From assembly GCA_033439765.1 (NCBI GenBank), contig JAULSN010000007.1, positions 2,604,001 to 2,668,000 of the forward strand: a DNA stretch of 64,000 bases, given 5' to 3'. This document shows, in pieces, positions 10,629 to 21,096 of the stretch (the first letter of the stretch is position 1; each line of letters opens with the position of its first letter). Made by a program: the position numbers and the translations under genes. The stretch comes from Lasiosphaeria ovina. Its lineage: Eukaryota; Ascomycota; Sordariomycetes; Sordariales; Lasiosphaeriaceae. The notes beneath the pieces were generated by a model. It was not told the DNA's origin and did no database searches. It worked only from the letters and a program-made list of their open reading frames with translations.

Positions 10629-11547
10629 ATGGGTTACCAGAACAAGGGAAACCTCCACGCGATGACTCCCATGAGTCGGGAGCTAACACCAGTACCGACA
10701 TCCAGTGCTCGGGCACATGTCACGCCGGGTGTCCAGCCGGAGGCGCTTGGGGAACAGAGAAGTGATCCTTCCCATGGCAAATCTGAGGTAGATGGGGTTC
10801 GCAAAGTTACTTGAAGCAATAGCTAATACAGCGGAATAGATATCCACGCCGGAGAAGCGAGAGGAAGACGCTCTCAACGAGTCAGCATCGGCACACAAGA
10901 AATACGAAGCATTGAAGGAGCAATACGATCAGGTGTCCCGATTTTATTCTATTCTCCATCGACAGTACGAGGACCTTCGTTACCATTATAACCGTCTTTC
11001 CACCGATATTTCGAGGGCTCAAGATGACAGAGCGGGATTCCATACGGCGCTTGATGAACAGAGACGGCTTAAAGAGACCGCTGAAATCCGACTCCGGCAC
11101 GCTAACGGCGAGCTTTCAGCGCTTGCAACTCAGAAGACCTCTGAACTTCGAGCCCGTGATGATACCATCAACATCCTTCAAGGCACTATCGATGGCAAGA
11201 ATGCTAAGATTGCGAACTTGGAGAGTGAACTAGAGCGACGAGGAAAGCATGCGGCCGAGGCTATCCGAGGTTATGAAGCTGTAGTTGCCGAAGTTGGTAG
11301 GCTCAAGGCTACTATTATGGCACATGAGTTGCGTGCGGGTCAACTTAAGGAGGAGGTGGCTGCCCTCACTGCAAAATCTGACGCACAGGGGCATCGACCC
11401 CTAAGCCGGCAATTCTCGCCAGTAAAAGAGGCTATGGGGATGAATTTTCAAGGGCACGGCAATATGGACAACTCGTCAATAGTAGTCGATATTGGGGAGG
11501 GGGCTGGGGAAGAGAGAAGAAGGAAGAAGCCAAAGCAGCACAACTAG
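10629..11547 (+). CDS. Coiled-coil protein, 288 aa, one intron
   Basis: Exons 10629-10787 and 10840-11547. The 52-bp intron begins GTAGAT, has GCTAATAC as branch site and ends AATAG, in phase 0. Residues 1 to about 55 are disordered. From about 60 to 230 the protein is a long charged heptad helix (EDLRYHYNRLSTDIS, KNAKIANLESELERRG, GQLKEEVAALTAKSD). The end is basic (ERRRKKPKQ), a possible nuclear signal. No enzyme or membrane motif is present. It resembles the gene at 8981 in layout (short disordered N-terminus, one early intron, coiled coil) and both appear intact. I do not recognise the family; a structural or scaffold role is only an inference from the coiled coil. Confidence 0.6.
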
Positions 11548-11722
11548 CTGTCTTCAGTGGCTGTAAAGCACGGCATACAGGGATTTTTATGAAACTGTGT
11601 AGTTAGATTGCTCTAGTTCTGTGTTGTTTGTACTTTTATTGTTACATATGCTTGCTTATTCTGCTCAAATTTTCTCGTATCGGTGACTGTACTATGGTAC
11701 CGGGTCGCTATCCTGAATGCCG

Positions 11723-11750
11723 TCCTGGATCCCGGATCCCGGATCCTGGG
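11723..11750. repeat. Tandem GGATCCC palindrome cluster
   Basis: Three tandem GGATCCC-type units lie between the coiled-coil gene and the LPMO relic. This is one of the clearest copies of the dispersed motif. Confidence 0.6.
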
Positions 11751-11853
11751 CCTATGTAAGCAGTCTCAAGAATCCGAGTTAGCTCAACGGCAGAAATGAC
11801 ATCTTTGCTCGCGTTTCTGTCTCTTTCAAGGCGCGTTTCCAATCTTCATCGCT

Positions 11854-12933
11854 ATGCTCTCTAAGATTATCCTAGCCGGTGGTACTGCCACTTTCTGCAG
11901 CGCACATGTATTGACGAGCACCCCGGTTCCCTTTAGGATTCCTGCTCTTCACAATGGGCCTCTCCAACCAGATGGCAGCGACTTCCCATGCCAATTATCT
12001 GATGGAGTCTATCAGACCGGCGGAACGATCAATAAAATGACACGCGGCTCGAGGCAGGCCCTCACCTTCGTTGGCACAGCTGTCTACGGCGGAGGTTCTT
12101 GCCAGATTTCTATCACTTATGATATCGCTCCTAACAAAAACAGTACTTGGAAGGTTGTTCATTCAATCGAAGGCGGCTGTCCTGCGAGAGGCACTTCTGG
12201 TAACCTCGGAAACGACCCGCACTTCAAGATACCCGTCGATTACGGCTTTCCAATCCCCAAAGATATCCCAGCCGGAAATGCCACTATAGCGTGGACTTGG
12301 CTCAATAAGGTTGGAAATCGTGAGTTCTACATGAACTGCGCTCCTGTTTTCCTCACAGGCGAGGGCGGCGATAAGTCAAACTGGGAGGCTCTTCCTGACA
12401 TGCTGGTGGCCAACATTGGTAACGGTTGTACCACGGAGGAGGGCAAGGATTACAAGTACCCTGACCCAGGAAGTTCAGTTGAATCTTTTGGTACTGGAGA
12501 GTTCGCGTTTCCTGTCGGTAAATGCGCTTCGGCTAGACGTCCTTTGGCTAGTGGCGATGGTTTTGGTAACGGCGGCTCAGCTACCGTAGCGCCTACCTCT
12601 AACAAGCAGCCCGGCCCATCTGGCAACGGCGGCACAGCCATTACCTCTGAAGCTCCGGGCCCGACTAGTGATTCTCTAGCTTTGGCAATGCCCAAGCCGT
12701 CCGATGAGCTCGGGACTTCGGCCCTGCCTGTCCCAAACACTGGCGTAACCTTTTCTACTGGTACCGCGTGTAGCTTAGAAGGCTAGTGGAACTGCATTGA
12801 TGGCACATCGTTCCAAAGATGCGCCAGTGGTACATGGTCGGCCGTCATGGCTGTTGCTGTAGGCACAGTATGCAAGACTGGATCTAGCATTACCCTTTAT
12901 CTTGAGGCCTTGGATGGGTCTTGGATGGTGTAG
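11854..12933 (+). pseudogene. AA11-type lytic polysaccharide monooxygenase, inactivated
   Basis: ATG at 11854. A signal peptide of about 17 residues leads to a mature N-terminal His (HVLTSTPVPF), the first histidine of the copper-binding brace in LPMOs. Then follow SDFPCQ, GGGSCQISITYD, IEGGCPA, WTWLNKVGNREFYMNCAPV (carrying the axial Tyr) and a Ser/Thr/Pro linker. Known AA11 enzymes oxidise chitin outside the cell. Where the second brace His is expected (mature residue about 60, in the AVHGGGSC context) this copy has Tyr; the codon is TAC at 12085. In-frame TAG at 12784 then cuts off a C-terminal Cys-rich module (WNCIDGTSFQRCASGTW, X278-like) that stays readable to the stop at 12931. CAC to TAC, and probably CAG to TAG, are CpA-to-TpA changes typical of RIP. 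The family call rests on motifs. Confidence 0.75.
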
Positions 12934-13117
12934 ATTGAGCTTGAGGAAATGGATCTTCACAGATACAATAGGGCGCAATTTTTTCCCCCAAATTTGTATT
13001 AATTGAGAATTAGTGGTAACAGTTGACTGATGCCTCTGGTATGCACTGCAGTATCCAGACTGCAGACGAACCAATCATAACGCTCGCCCTAATAGGAGCA
13101 TAGCCGTGAACATTCCT

Positions 13118-14175
13118 TCAAAAGTAGGCACCCCAGTGCTTTACCTGCGGAACAACCTGCCTAGCTTTCATGTCTTGGTGGGACTTGTAGGCCCAGTATA
13201 GTGCCATTACCGCCATTATTGCAAAAGCAATCCATGTAATAGTGACAAACTTTTGGCCGACGGATACTGATAATCCGACGTGCTTGCCGAAATTATTGAC
13301 CTTATCTGCCAAATCTCCGCTCACTACTATGACTATGAAGATGTTGCCAATGAAAAGTACAACAGATCCGAGCAAGGCAACGCCAGCGTCTGCCCAAGAT
13401 ACACCACACGTTGGTCGGAAGAACCACACGATGCAGAGCAGCAGGGAAAGCCCCGAAAATACGACGGCTAAAATATAGAGGCCTGCTAGACCTTGGAAAA
13501 GCGATGGAATCCTGTCCAGCTCATTCTGGAGATCCACTGTGAGGTTAAGTCTAGCTAGGTTGAGGTGTAAAGAATCTAGGCCATGGTCGAGGAGCGCCGA
13601 GATATTAAATGGAGCAGCTAACTGTTTAGCACTAGGTATATTTCTCATTGGGGGATAGACCTACAATCTGAAAGTTGGGTACAGCTGGTTACGTTATAGT
13701 CAGCACCCGCAGTGGTTGCGTTAGGAGTAAAGGTACCTTCACAGATATCCATGGCGTGAAGGGAGTACCACTGCTGGATCCCTAGCTTCTTCGCGACCTT
13801 GTCGGCGATCTCGTTTTCTATATCTGAAAGCTCCGCAAGGCCTGAGCTGACGGCCGACCCGACTGCCGCAGTTGCGCTTGCGCATATCTTGTTCAGGCTC
13901 CCTCCAAACGGGCCGCATGATGTTGGCGAAGGGCCGTTCCCCCTTGTCGAGGTCGGGGTATGGCCCAGTGTGGAGGTGTTGAGTAAGAGGATGTGGTAGT
14001 CCTCCATGAAGCCGGGACTCATGCCGGCGATAAGTGCTAACACAGTAAGCACGAGGCTTACTACTGCGATAGGGATGCCGACTGTGATACGAATTCTCGA
14101 GACCCGCTCAAGAGTAGTGTGTACAGTCCTCGAGACCTGCTCGTGGGTTGTGGTGTGTACTGCGCGGGTTCGCAT
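13118..14175 (-). CDS. SUR7/PalI family four-helix membrane protein, 336 aa
   Basis: Exons 14175-13665 and 13617-13118. The 47-bp intron begins GTAGGT, has GTGCTAAAC as branch region and ends GTTAG; splicing joins SCTQLSD to SAPFNIS in frame. There are four hydrophobic helices: residues about 29-51, then three in the second exon (AGLYILAVVFSGLSLLL, VALLGSVVLFIGNIFIVIVV, TWIAFAIMAVMALYWAY). Between helix 1 and 2 lies an extracellular loop with MSPGFMEDYHI, an NTS site, Cys residues and a DWYS-like QWYSLHAMDICEG. This is the usual plan of fungal SUR7/PalI proteins of eisosomes, cell-wall integrity and pH sensing at the plasma membrane. The N-terminus holds an odd repeat (HTTTHEQVSR, HTTLERVSR). 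There are no stops or shifts; it looks functional inside a decayed region. Confidence 0.75.
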
Positions 14176-14492
14176 CTTGAGACCTGCTCAATAGTCAAAA
14201 GAAAAACTAAAATAACAAAGGAATGAAATCGCGGAACGCGGGAACGCGAGGAAAACGCGATCAGTAACAAGATCAGGCTTATAAGAGCGGCGCATCCCAA
14301 ATCCTGGCTCCAGGGACACCGGGGCATTGCGCCGATGCTGATTCCACTGGTGAAGGGTACCCTGAAATAGCGGCGACAATGGGAGCCCGTCTTCCGGGAT
14401 CTCGGGCTACTCTAGGGGTAGAAGTCAATAAAGATGTCTTCTTCAACATGACATATTCCACGCCCCAGCCATACCCAAGGAGGGAACTCAGT

Positions 14493-15224
14493 ATGTTTCC
14501 AAACACCAAAATGCTGATTAGAACCATCGTTGTCTTGACCTTAATAACGGGTACAACTCCTGTAGCTAAGGGAGCCGTGCCGGGTGGCCGTATTCATCCG
14601 CCCCCCGAGTACCTCACAATCGCCATCATCAACTACCGGAGCGGTCCGGTCAGCACCTCTCATGCCTCTAACATCGGCGCTCCCACACCAATCTGGGGCG
14701 ACAGTACATCGGGCACCATTCCTAGTGGTGGGGCTGCAGCTTTGGTCGTCCCAACAGGTTGGGCAGGCAATGTCGCTATTTTCGATGCCCCGATACCTGG
14801 AGCCACGGCCGCCCCGGCAACGGATAGCTCTTTGATTGAGGCGTCCTTTGTTGTTCCAGACGGTTACGATACAGCAGTGGCTGATATCGCTGTATCTTAT
14901 GTGCAAGTATCTGCTCGTCCTCTCCGCTCGCTGGCTCTGACCATTTCCTAGCAATGGCTTTAGCGGCCCTATCACCTGTGCCTGCTCTGGCGTAGTTGTC
15001 ACTGGCTGCAACATCCAGCTATGGGGTCTGAATGCTTGTCCTAAAGACAATGGTGGTGCGTGCGTCAACCCACTTCGGGCAGATAAAACGGCGACCACGG
15101 CAGTGCCATTCTTTGCTCCTTGCCAGGGAGCCGCTTATACGTTCAGAGTGGCGAGATTACTTGTTGTGTTGGCAAGGACTGCCCTCCAAATCCGAAGCAG
15201 CCTCTTAATCCACGAGGCGGGTAG
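14493..15224 (+). pseudogene. Secreted thaumatin-like/beta-rich protein relic
   Basis: The likely start is ATG 14493 (or 14511), opening a signal peptide (IRTIVVLTLITGTTPVAKG). The body is beta-rich (LTIAIINYRSGPVSTSHA, PTGWAGNVAIFDAP, DIAVSYV). The frame is lost around 14912-14951, where an intron-like segment ends CTGACC...CTAG but no donor gives a matching phase. Coding resumes at 14953 with NGFSGPITCACSG and FFAPCQGAAYT. It shifts again near 15141-15147, and the end is SGEITCCVGKDCPPNP to a stop at 15222. The paired Cys motifs recall a common family of fungal secreted proteins related to thaumatin-like folds. With two breaks in register and missing sequence between AYTF and SGEIT, it is most simply a pseudogene. 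The exact family is uncertain. Confidence 0.55.
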
Positions 15225-15919
15225 ACAGATCACAGATAGTGTGTTGCGGTGGAGGAGGGCGCATCTTTGGACTTTCGCCCTAATGTATCATTATCTTAAC
15301 CAATTGATCAATCATGCTCTTACCGCTGGCCGTTCTTATCAATTGGAAATTGTGGGATACCAAGGGCTATTGGTGGGGTGACGGCTTTTTGATGGCCGGA
15401 AAATGATGATTGATGTTCTCTAAACTAGGTGCTTCAAGCTACTAGGTACATAATCTGACAAGAATAAGGAAGCCCAATCTTATGGAAGGTCTGCAAACAC
15501 GATAACCCCGCATTCGCGGCAACGCAACCGTTGGCGGCAAGAACTACACCGCGCAGAACGAGGTCGAGAATCCTCTAGCTGCAACCGTTCCAGCGAGCCC
15601 ACAAGATCGGCTCCATGGCGGGTTTCTGTACTTTCGCCAGGGAGTTGAAAGCGGACTCTTCGCTTGTCAGCCCGCCCTGGGATACCAGCTTGGCGGGGGC
15701 GGGGTCGTCTGTCAATCTTTGCATTCTGCGCGAGGATCTGTCGCCGAATGTCTTTGTCTCCGGCCCCAATAGCTCTGCGGCGCTCGTAGGTACTAGAGCG
15801 ACCATGCCGCTTGTCAGTCTCTGCATTTGGCACTTCGGATGGCCAAGGGATGGCAAGATGGTCTCGGCTGAACAGCTGCTTATGGATGCGAGGAGTTTGG
15901 AAAATGACCCCAGCCGCAC
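15225..15919. other. Gene-poor stretch
   Basis: Overlapping open frames on both strands (15575-15983) lack signals or motifs. They run into the minisatellite that follows, so I do not call a gene. Confidence 0.4.
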
Positions 15920-16700
15920 TGTGTCCAGTAACGCAGGCCACGGGGCACAACCCTCCATATGGTCCAGTAACACGGGCACTTAGGAACCCCGGTGTCCAGT
16001 AACGCCTGGCTCCAGCACTAATGGTGTCCAGTAACGCCGGGTATTTACATCCATCGTGTCTAGTAACTGAGGGCTCTTGCGCTAGTGGTGTGCAGTAACG
16101 CCGGGCATTTACATCCATCGTGTCCAGTAACGCGGGGCCCCTGCATTAATGGTGTCCAGTAACACCCGGCATTTACATCCATCGTGTCCGGTAACGCGGG
16201 GCTCCACCCAAGCTGTGTCCAGTAACGCCGGGCAACGCGGAGCCACCTTAATGGTGTCCAGTAACGCCGGGCAACGCGGAGCCACCTTAATGGTGTCCAG
16301 TAACGCGGGACTCCAGCCCAGATTACCCCCTGATATCCAGGGAACGCGGTCCACGGCGCCCATACGAGTCTAGGAACCTATTTGCAAGGCACACATCGTG
16401 CCCAAAAACCCGGATCCAACCGTGCCTAGTACCGGGGATTTGGGGGGTGCGCAGTGTCTGGTGTCTAGTAACCTAGCTGAGCGCCCTGGGTTGTGGCTGG
16501 TAACCTCTCTTGGGGCCGTGCATCGTGTCTAGTAACGAGCTGAGGGCCTCTAGGTCGTCTCTAGTAACCCGTTCTTGGGGTGCATGCCGTGTCTAGTAAC
16601 CTTGCTCAGGCGGCCAATCCGTGTCTGGTAACCTTGCTCAGCGGGACCACCGTATCCTAGTAACCCGTCATTTGGGTACACGTCGTGTCCAGTAACCTTG
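15920..16700 (+). repeat. Minisatellite, GTGTCCAGTAAC core, about 20 units
   Basis: About twenty imperfect units spaced roughly 29-40 bp apart share the core GTGTCCAGTAAC followed by a GC-rich spacer (often CCGGGCATTTACATCC). In the first half (to about 16300) the core is mostly TCCAG. In the second half it is mostly TCTAG, a CpA-to-TpA difference. Two adjacent units near 16217-16290 are nearly identical. Long frames across it are repeat artefacts. Confidence 0.9.
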
Positions 16701-17058
16701 CTCAGCAGGGTCATCCGTAGTCATCCAGCTCGGCACGTATCCCTGAGCCCCGTGGGACGGTATAAAGCGCCCCGGACTCTGATCACCAATAAGCCCGAGG
16801 CCGCTGAGCGACGCGACAGTGTACTGTCATCCACAAAGCTACGCGTACCCAGCGATGAGCACAGCGTCAGGGCAGAACCAAAGCGCTGTCTGAGAGTCTC
16901 GGCAACTGCTGAAAGACGCCGGACGTTGGGACGGGCCGTAGGGCGGCAGCCGTAAGGCTGGTGCTACCCAACTCCCGGATCATGGGAGACCAACGTAAAA
17001 CAAATAATTGCCGGCCTCCGGCGCCGGAGGCCACCTTATTCCAAGCCTATTCCACACC

Positions 17059-17985
17059 ATGGACCAGTTCCCTGCCGAGATTCTGGCGCTCATCGCCAAA
17101 CTCCTGCCTTTAGCTACCTTACAAGTGTTCCGGCTTGTTAGTCGCCGTCTTGCTGACATAGCATACCCACTCCTCGTCCAGCACCTTTCCGTTGTAAGCA
17201 CGGTAGAATGCTTGGACGAGTTCAAGCATTTCATCTCTCAGAACCCAGAAACTGCCTTTTATACTAAAACGTTGACGATTTACCACGGGACTTGGCCAGT
17301 CTGTACCCGAGATGCCTGGGAAACACACCCATTGCTATTAGGAGGATGCGATCGGATGGACGTGGGCAGTCAAAGAAGCCATGTAGCAGATCAAGCTTAC
17401 CAGGACTACGAAGACTTCGTCTTACGTGAAGGCTCCCGCAAACCATCCGACCTACTTACCGTTCTTCAACTATTCCCTAACCTGAAGTCAATTACCCTGA
17501 CACACATTCGAGCTTCGCATATTAGGCCACCTCAGTACTCTCGTCTGAGAAAGAAAATCTAGCTTCAGCCGTACGTGAAAGACTCGGTTAGCCCGATAGT
17601 GACCTGGGTCCTTAGGACCTTGATCAACTTTCCTCGAATTATTGAAATTGAGATTAACGGCAACTTCAACCCGTACGATATCGATGGGCCGGTACAAGGC
17701 AATTTTATTAAAAGCTTGAAAATTACCTGTATAAAGTGCTCTAACCATCGAAATTTCCTTCGATTTCTCTCTTCTTTTAGCCGGCTCCGAAATCTATCCC
17801 TCAAGATGCACGATGTCGAGGGTAACGCAACTATTCCTCTCGATCAAGTTCTTTAGTCAAATCTAGAGACTATGGAATTAACCAACGGCCAAATCTCAAA
17901 AAAGTCAATTATAGCGTTCATTCAACACCATACATCCCTTTCTGCTCTACGCGCTCAGAATACTACAATTGTTAGGGGTTCTTAG
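17059..17985 (+). pseudogene. F-box protein with premature stops
   Basis: ATG at 17059 opens an F-box (residues about 4-46: FPAEILALIAKLLPLATLQV then FRLVSRRLADIAYPLLVQHL), the module that docks substrate receptors on Skp1/Cullin ubiquitin ligases. A leucine-rich region follows (VLQLFPNLKSITLTHI, FLSSFSRLRNLSLKMHDVEG). One reading frame runs throughout but is cut by TAG at 17560, 17854 and 17983. The sequence between stops keeps protein character, so these are point nonsense changes without indels, consistent with RIP of CAG or TGG. The end of the gene is not clear; a GC-rich CCGGGG patch follows at 18001. The substrate is unknown. Confidence 0.65.
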
Positions 17986-18273
17986 GAATCCGTTTTACAG
18001 GGTGCCCCCCAAAGACCCGCGGCCGGGGCTCCGGCCGCCTTGCCCCATTTTGCGGCTCATACATCCCGTTTCCCGGAGGCCCTCAGTTGAGCCGCAATCA
18101 AGTAGGGGGTAATACATCCTTAGCCCGGGTTCCCGGATCATCAGCTCTAAGTTTAAGTATCTGTCGTTCCTCATGCGTTCTACTTCCAGCAACTGCCTAC
18201 CACAACCACCGACCCTTTTCCCATTACCTGGCTCCATTGATCTCTACATTCCAACTGCACCACCTGGTATAAT

Positions 18274-19125
18274 ATGGCGTCCACCAACCCCACTTCGTAC
18301 GGTACCGACGATATCCTTATGTTTGGTAGCTATTACCAAACGATCGTCGCTATGGAGCCGGACATGGCACACAATCTACATGACCGGAAGCTTCTCCACC
18401 CTAAGGAAATCTCATTCATCCGCGAGGTTGCGGCTTATAACAACTCAACCGCAGCAATAGCTTGTCAGGAAAGGCTGAGTCTCGGAATCGATTATTACTA
18501 TGCTGTCAAGCATCAAATTACGTCAGTCCTGAGATTATGGGACGCTGTCCTAGACGAAAAACGTCGCTACGACGCCCTCGGCCGGTTCAATAGAAGCCGC
18601 AATTTTATGGATTCTTTCCAGCTCTGCTCGTACTTAATCCCGCAAAGAGTCAGCATTGGGTTTCTCGGCCCTTACGCAGATATTCCAGTCGATACCAATT
18701 TTGACAGCATGCCCACCCTGATGAGCTACCAGCCAGCTCCCTACCACACGGAAACGTCGACTATTTTTGATGAAAGCGAGGCAACGGCTGTAGACCCTGC
18801 CGAGTATGAAAAGCCAGTCCGAGACGGTGGACCTGCATTGCTTCATGAGGAAGAACACCCAGAGCTTGCTCTCTCGACCACTTCCTCCGACGATAACTTC
18901 GAGCAGACTGGCATTGAAGATGAGATTATCTCAATTTCCAGTGACGGCGACAGTATTGATAGCGGATACAGCGATGACGAGGAGCTCCAGTTTCCCCTTG
19001 AACTCGAAGACGTTGTTGTTGCAGACAGAGCCGGCAATGGAAACAACTGGCATAGCACCCAAACCGACTTCAGGGAGACACAGGCATATGAACTAAGCGG
19101 CCTAACCCAAGATAGCGCGGCATAG
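18274..19125 (+). CDS. Hypothetical acidic protein, 283 aa (possibly truncated by TAG)
   Basis: ATG at 18274, TAG at 19123. The N-terminal 150 residues look globular (LLHPKEISFIREVAAYN, RLWDAVLDEKRRYDALGRF). The rest is acidic and Ser-rich (ISISSDGDSIDSGYSDDEEL). The same frame continues after the TAG for another 70 codons to TAA at 19336, and that stretch ends in basic clusters (MKKRKFSAV and KRSRPTR) that would be nuclear localisation signals. The TAG may thus be a recent nonsense change (CAG to TAG) that removed the nuclear signals. The family is not recognised. No intron or signal peptide is evident. Confidence 0.5.
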   Translation: MASTNPTSYGTDDILMFGSYYQTIVAMEPDMAHNLHDRKLLHPKEISFIREVAAYNNSTAAIACQERLSLGIDYYYAVKHQITSVLRLWDAVLDEKRRYDALGRFNRSRNFMDSFQLCSYLIPQRVSIGFLGPYADIPVDTNFDSMPTLMSYQPAPYHTETSTIFDESEATAVDPAEYEKPVRDGGPALLHEEEHPELALSTTSSDDNFEQTGIEDEIISISSDGDSIDSGYSDDEELQFPLELEDVVVADRAGNGNNWHSTQTDFRETQAYELSGLTQDSAA

Positions 19126-19563
19126 GAGAGATTTCTAAGTCGCCTCTCTGAAATAGAGCAGCCTTACCAGGGGGGAGCCAACCGTGAAGGCTTCACCCAG
19201 CAATCTCCTAGCTCAAATGGAGGAGCTCCGCAGCCGCCAAGCTCACAGTTTGGCGTGATGAAGAAGCGGAAGTTCTCTGCGGTTCGGGATGGATATGAAG
19301 AAGAAGCCACCAGCAAGCGGTCAAGGCCCACCCGCTAAGGCAGCTTGAAGCTAGTGGATACTAGAGGCAGTTTTCGGATGCTTTTGGACTCGATTATGAC
19401 TGTTTGTTCTATGCTCTTTTCATATGTTAGTGTATTCCACGCAGTGCTTTTTACGCAGTAGTTCTTTATAGTTATTGCTTTTCCTAAATATGCTGTTGCT
19501 TCCTCCTCAATAGACTCGTTGTGAATATTGTTATGTCCCTTTGGCAATCCCACCCCGTCACAC

Positions 19564-20310
19564 TTAGCGGGCGAAGTCAAGACCCAGCGCGATGACCACC
19601 AAACTGTCTCTGAAATTTGCAATTGCCACCGCGGACTCCAATGCTAGAAAATTCTGGATCTCAATCTGGGTTGCACCGAAACGTACTTCAAAAGCGTGCA
19701 GGACCGATGAAAAATTGGGGTACTGCGAAAGCCACAGCATCTGCTCTGCTGATGCTCTGACTGTGATAAAAGGTGTGGATAGCTCATCGCAATCTACCAC
19801 CCTCCAGCCTTCATTGCCTCTAATAATTCCCCCTTGTTGAATATCGACTTTGAATCCGCATGAAGTGATATCATGTTTTGGAGGTAGTCCCGGGATTTTC
19901 AGTCTATTCTTCGCTTCGTTGCTTATGTCCTGGAGACACCATCGCAAAGTACGTATCCCTGTATCGATGTTCATACGGTGTAACCCTCTCGCTTCGAGAG
20001 CAGCAACTGCTTCTGCAGCTGCTATGGCGAGAATCCGCATAAGCGGCCAGGATGTCGATAACTTGGATTCAGCAAGCATCCAAAGAACACCATTGTCGGG
20101 CTTCCGCTTAGCAACCCATATAAGCTCTTCGATCTTCGCATCGGTTTGAAGGAACACTAGGCAATCGAAGACTCGAGAGTAAGTCCTGACGACTTCCTGT
20201 AGGGGTTCTGTATGTATGAAGAAGATACTCTGACTGATTGCCAGCACACCATTACTGCAGTCACATATTAGTAGATTAGGAACTAGATCGTGGACTGACT
20301 TGGGTCGCAT
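19564..20310 (-). CDS. Hypothetical protein, 248 aa, single exon
   Basis: ATG at 20310 in good context (ACAATGC), TAA at 19564. An intact single-exon frame with balanced composition: DLVPNLLICDCSNGVLAIS, VVRTYSRVFDCLVFLQTDAK, WVAKRKPDNGVLWMLAESK, and an Ala-rich helix AIAAAEAVAALEARG. No signal peptide, membrane segment or known motif. The family is not recognised. It is convergent with the gene at 18274. The lack of any stop, in contrast to neighbouring relics, suggests it is recent or under selection. Confidence 0.45.
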   Translation of the reverse strand: MRPKSVHDLVPNLLICDCSNGVLAISQSIFFIHTEPLQEVVRTYSRVFDCLVFLQTDAKIEELIWVAKRKPDNGVLWMLAESKLSTSWPLMRILAIAAAEAVAALEARGLHRMNIDTGIRTLRWCLQDISNEAKNRLKIPGLPPKHDITSCGFKVDIQQGGIIRGNEGWRVVDCDELSTPFITVRASAEQMLWLSQYPNFSSVLHAFEVRFGATQIEIQNFLALESAVAIANFRDSLVVIALGLDFAR

Positions 20311-20439
20311 TGTGACATCTGCCTAGTGAATTGGAGAGTGTTCCGCTGTACATAGGTTGCGTTAATTAAATGGAGGGTGGCATATCTGGGCTCCAGGCCA
20401 TGCGCACCAGATCCCGGCTCCTGGCCATATCCAACCATC

Positions 20440-20760
20440 TGGATGCCACACCCAGATCCTTGACTCCAGGCTGACAGCCCCTGGCTCCAGGCGACGGTGC
20501 ACGCTCAGGCGCCACACCCAATCCCGGTTCCACGCCACTCAGATGCACACCCGGATCCCCGGTTCCACGCCACACTCAGAGGCACAGCCAGATGCACACC
20601 CAGATCCCCGGTTCCACGCCACACTCAGATGCACACCCAGATCCCCGGCTCCACACCACACCCAGAAGCACACCCAGATCCCTGGCTCCAGGCCACACTC
20701 AGATGCACGAGGCACACCCAGCCAGGCCACACCCAGATACACACTGAGGTACAAGCAAAT
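20440..20760 (+). repeat. Minisatellite, CACACCCAGATCCCCGG-type units
   Basis: Imperfect tandem units built from CACACCCAGATCC, CGGTTCCACGCCACACTCAG and GATGCACACCC, ending near an A-run at 20767. Open frames through it in several registers are repeat artefacts. Confidence 0.85.
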
Positions 20761-21096
20761 CCAATCCAAAAAAAAAAAGATTTCTCAAATCAGGTCAGGA
20801 GAGACTCCGCATAATTTCTACAGCAGAAAACTGGCCCATATCAAAGGAATGGTTCGATCGGACTGCGACTTCTGCCGCTTTGGCAAGACGAGCATAGGCA
20901 TCCACGAGCTTGCTAGGGCACGCTTTGCAGATTTCGGTCGCCATTAGAGTCAGAGTCGAGTTGTCTATATTCTTGAAGTCCTTACTTTACGATAGTTAGC
21001 TGATGGTATTTTGAAAGCAAAGGTCGCATACACAATTGACTCAGCTGCGTCTGAATAAACCAACATAAAGAGTGGTGATATTATGGCCAAGTCATT

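Noticed and set aside
15920..16700. CRISPR-like regular repeat
   Set aside because: Eukaryotic minisatellite with degenerate, unequally spaced units and no cas genes.
20497..20947. Histidine/proline-rich frames at 20.5-20.9 kb
   Set aside because: Products of the minisatellite; they are open in several registers.
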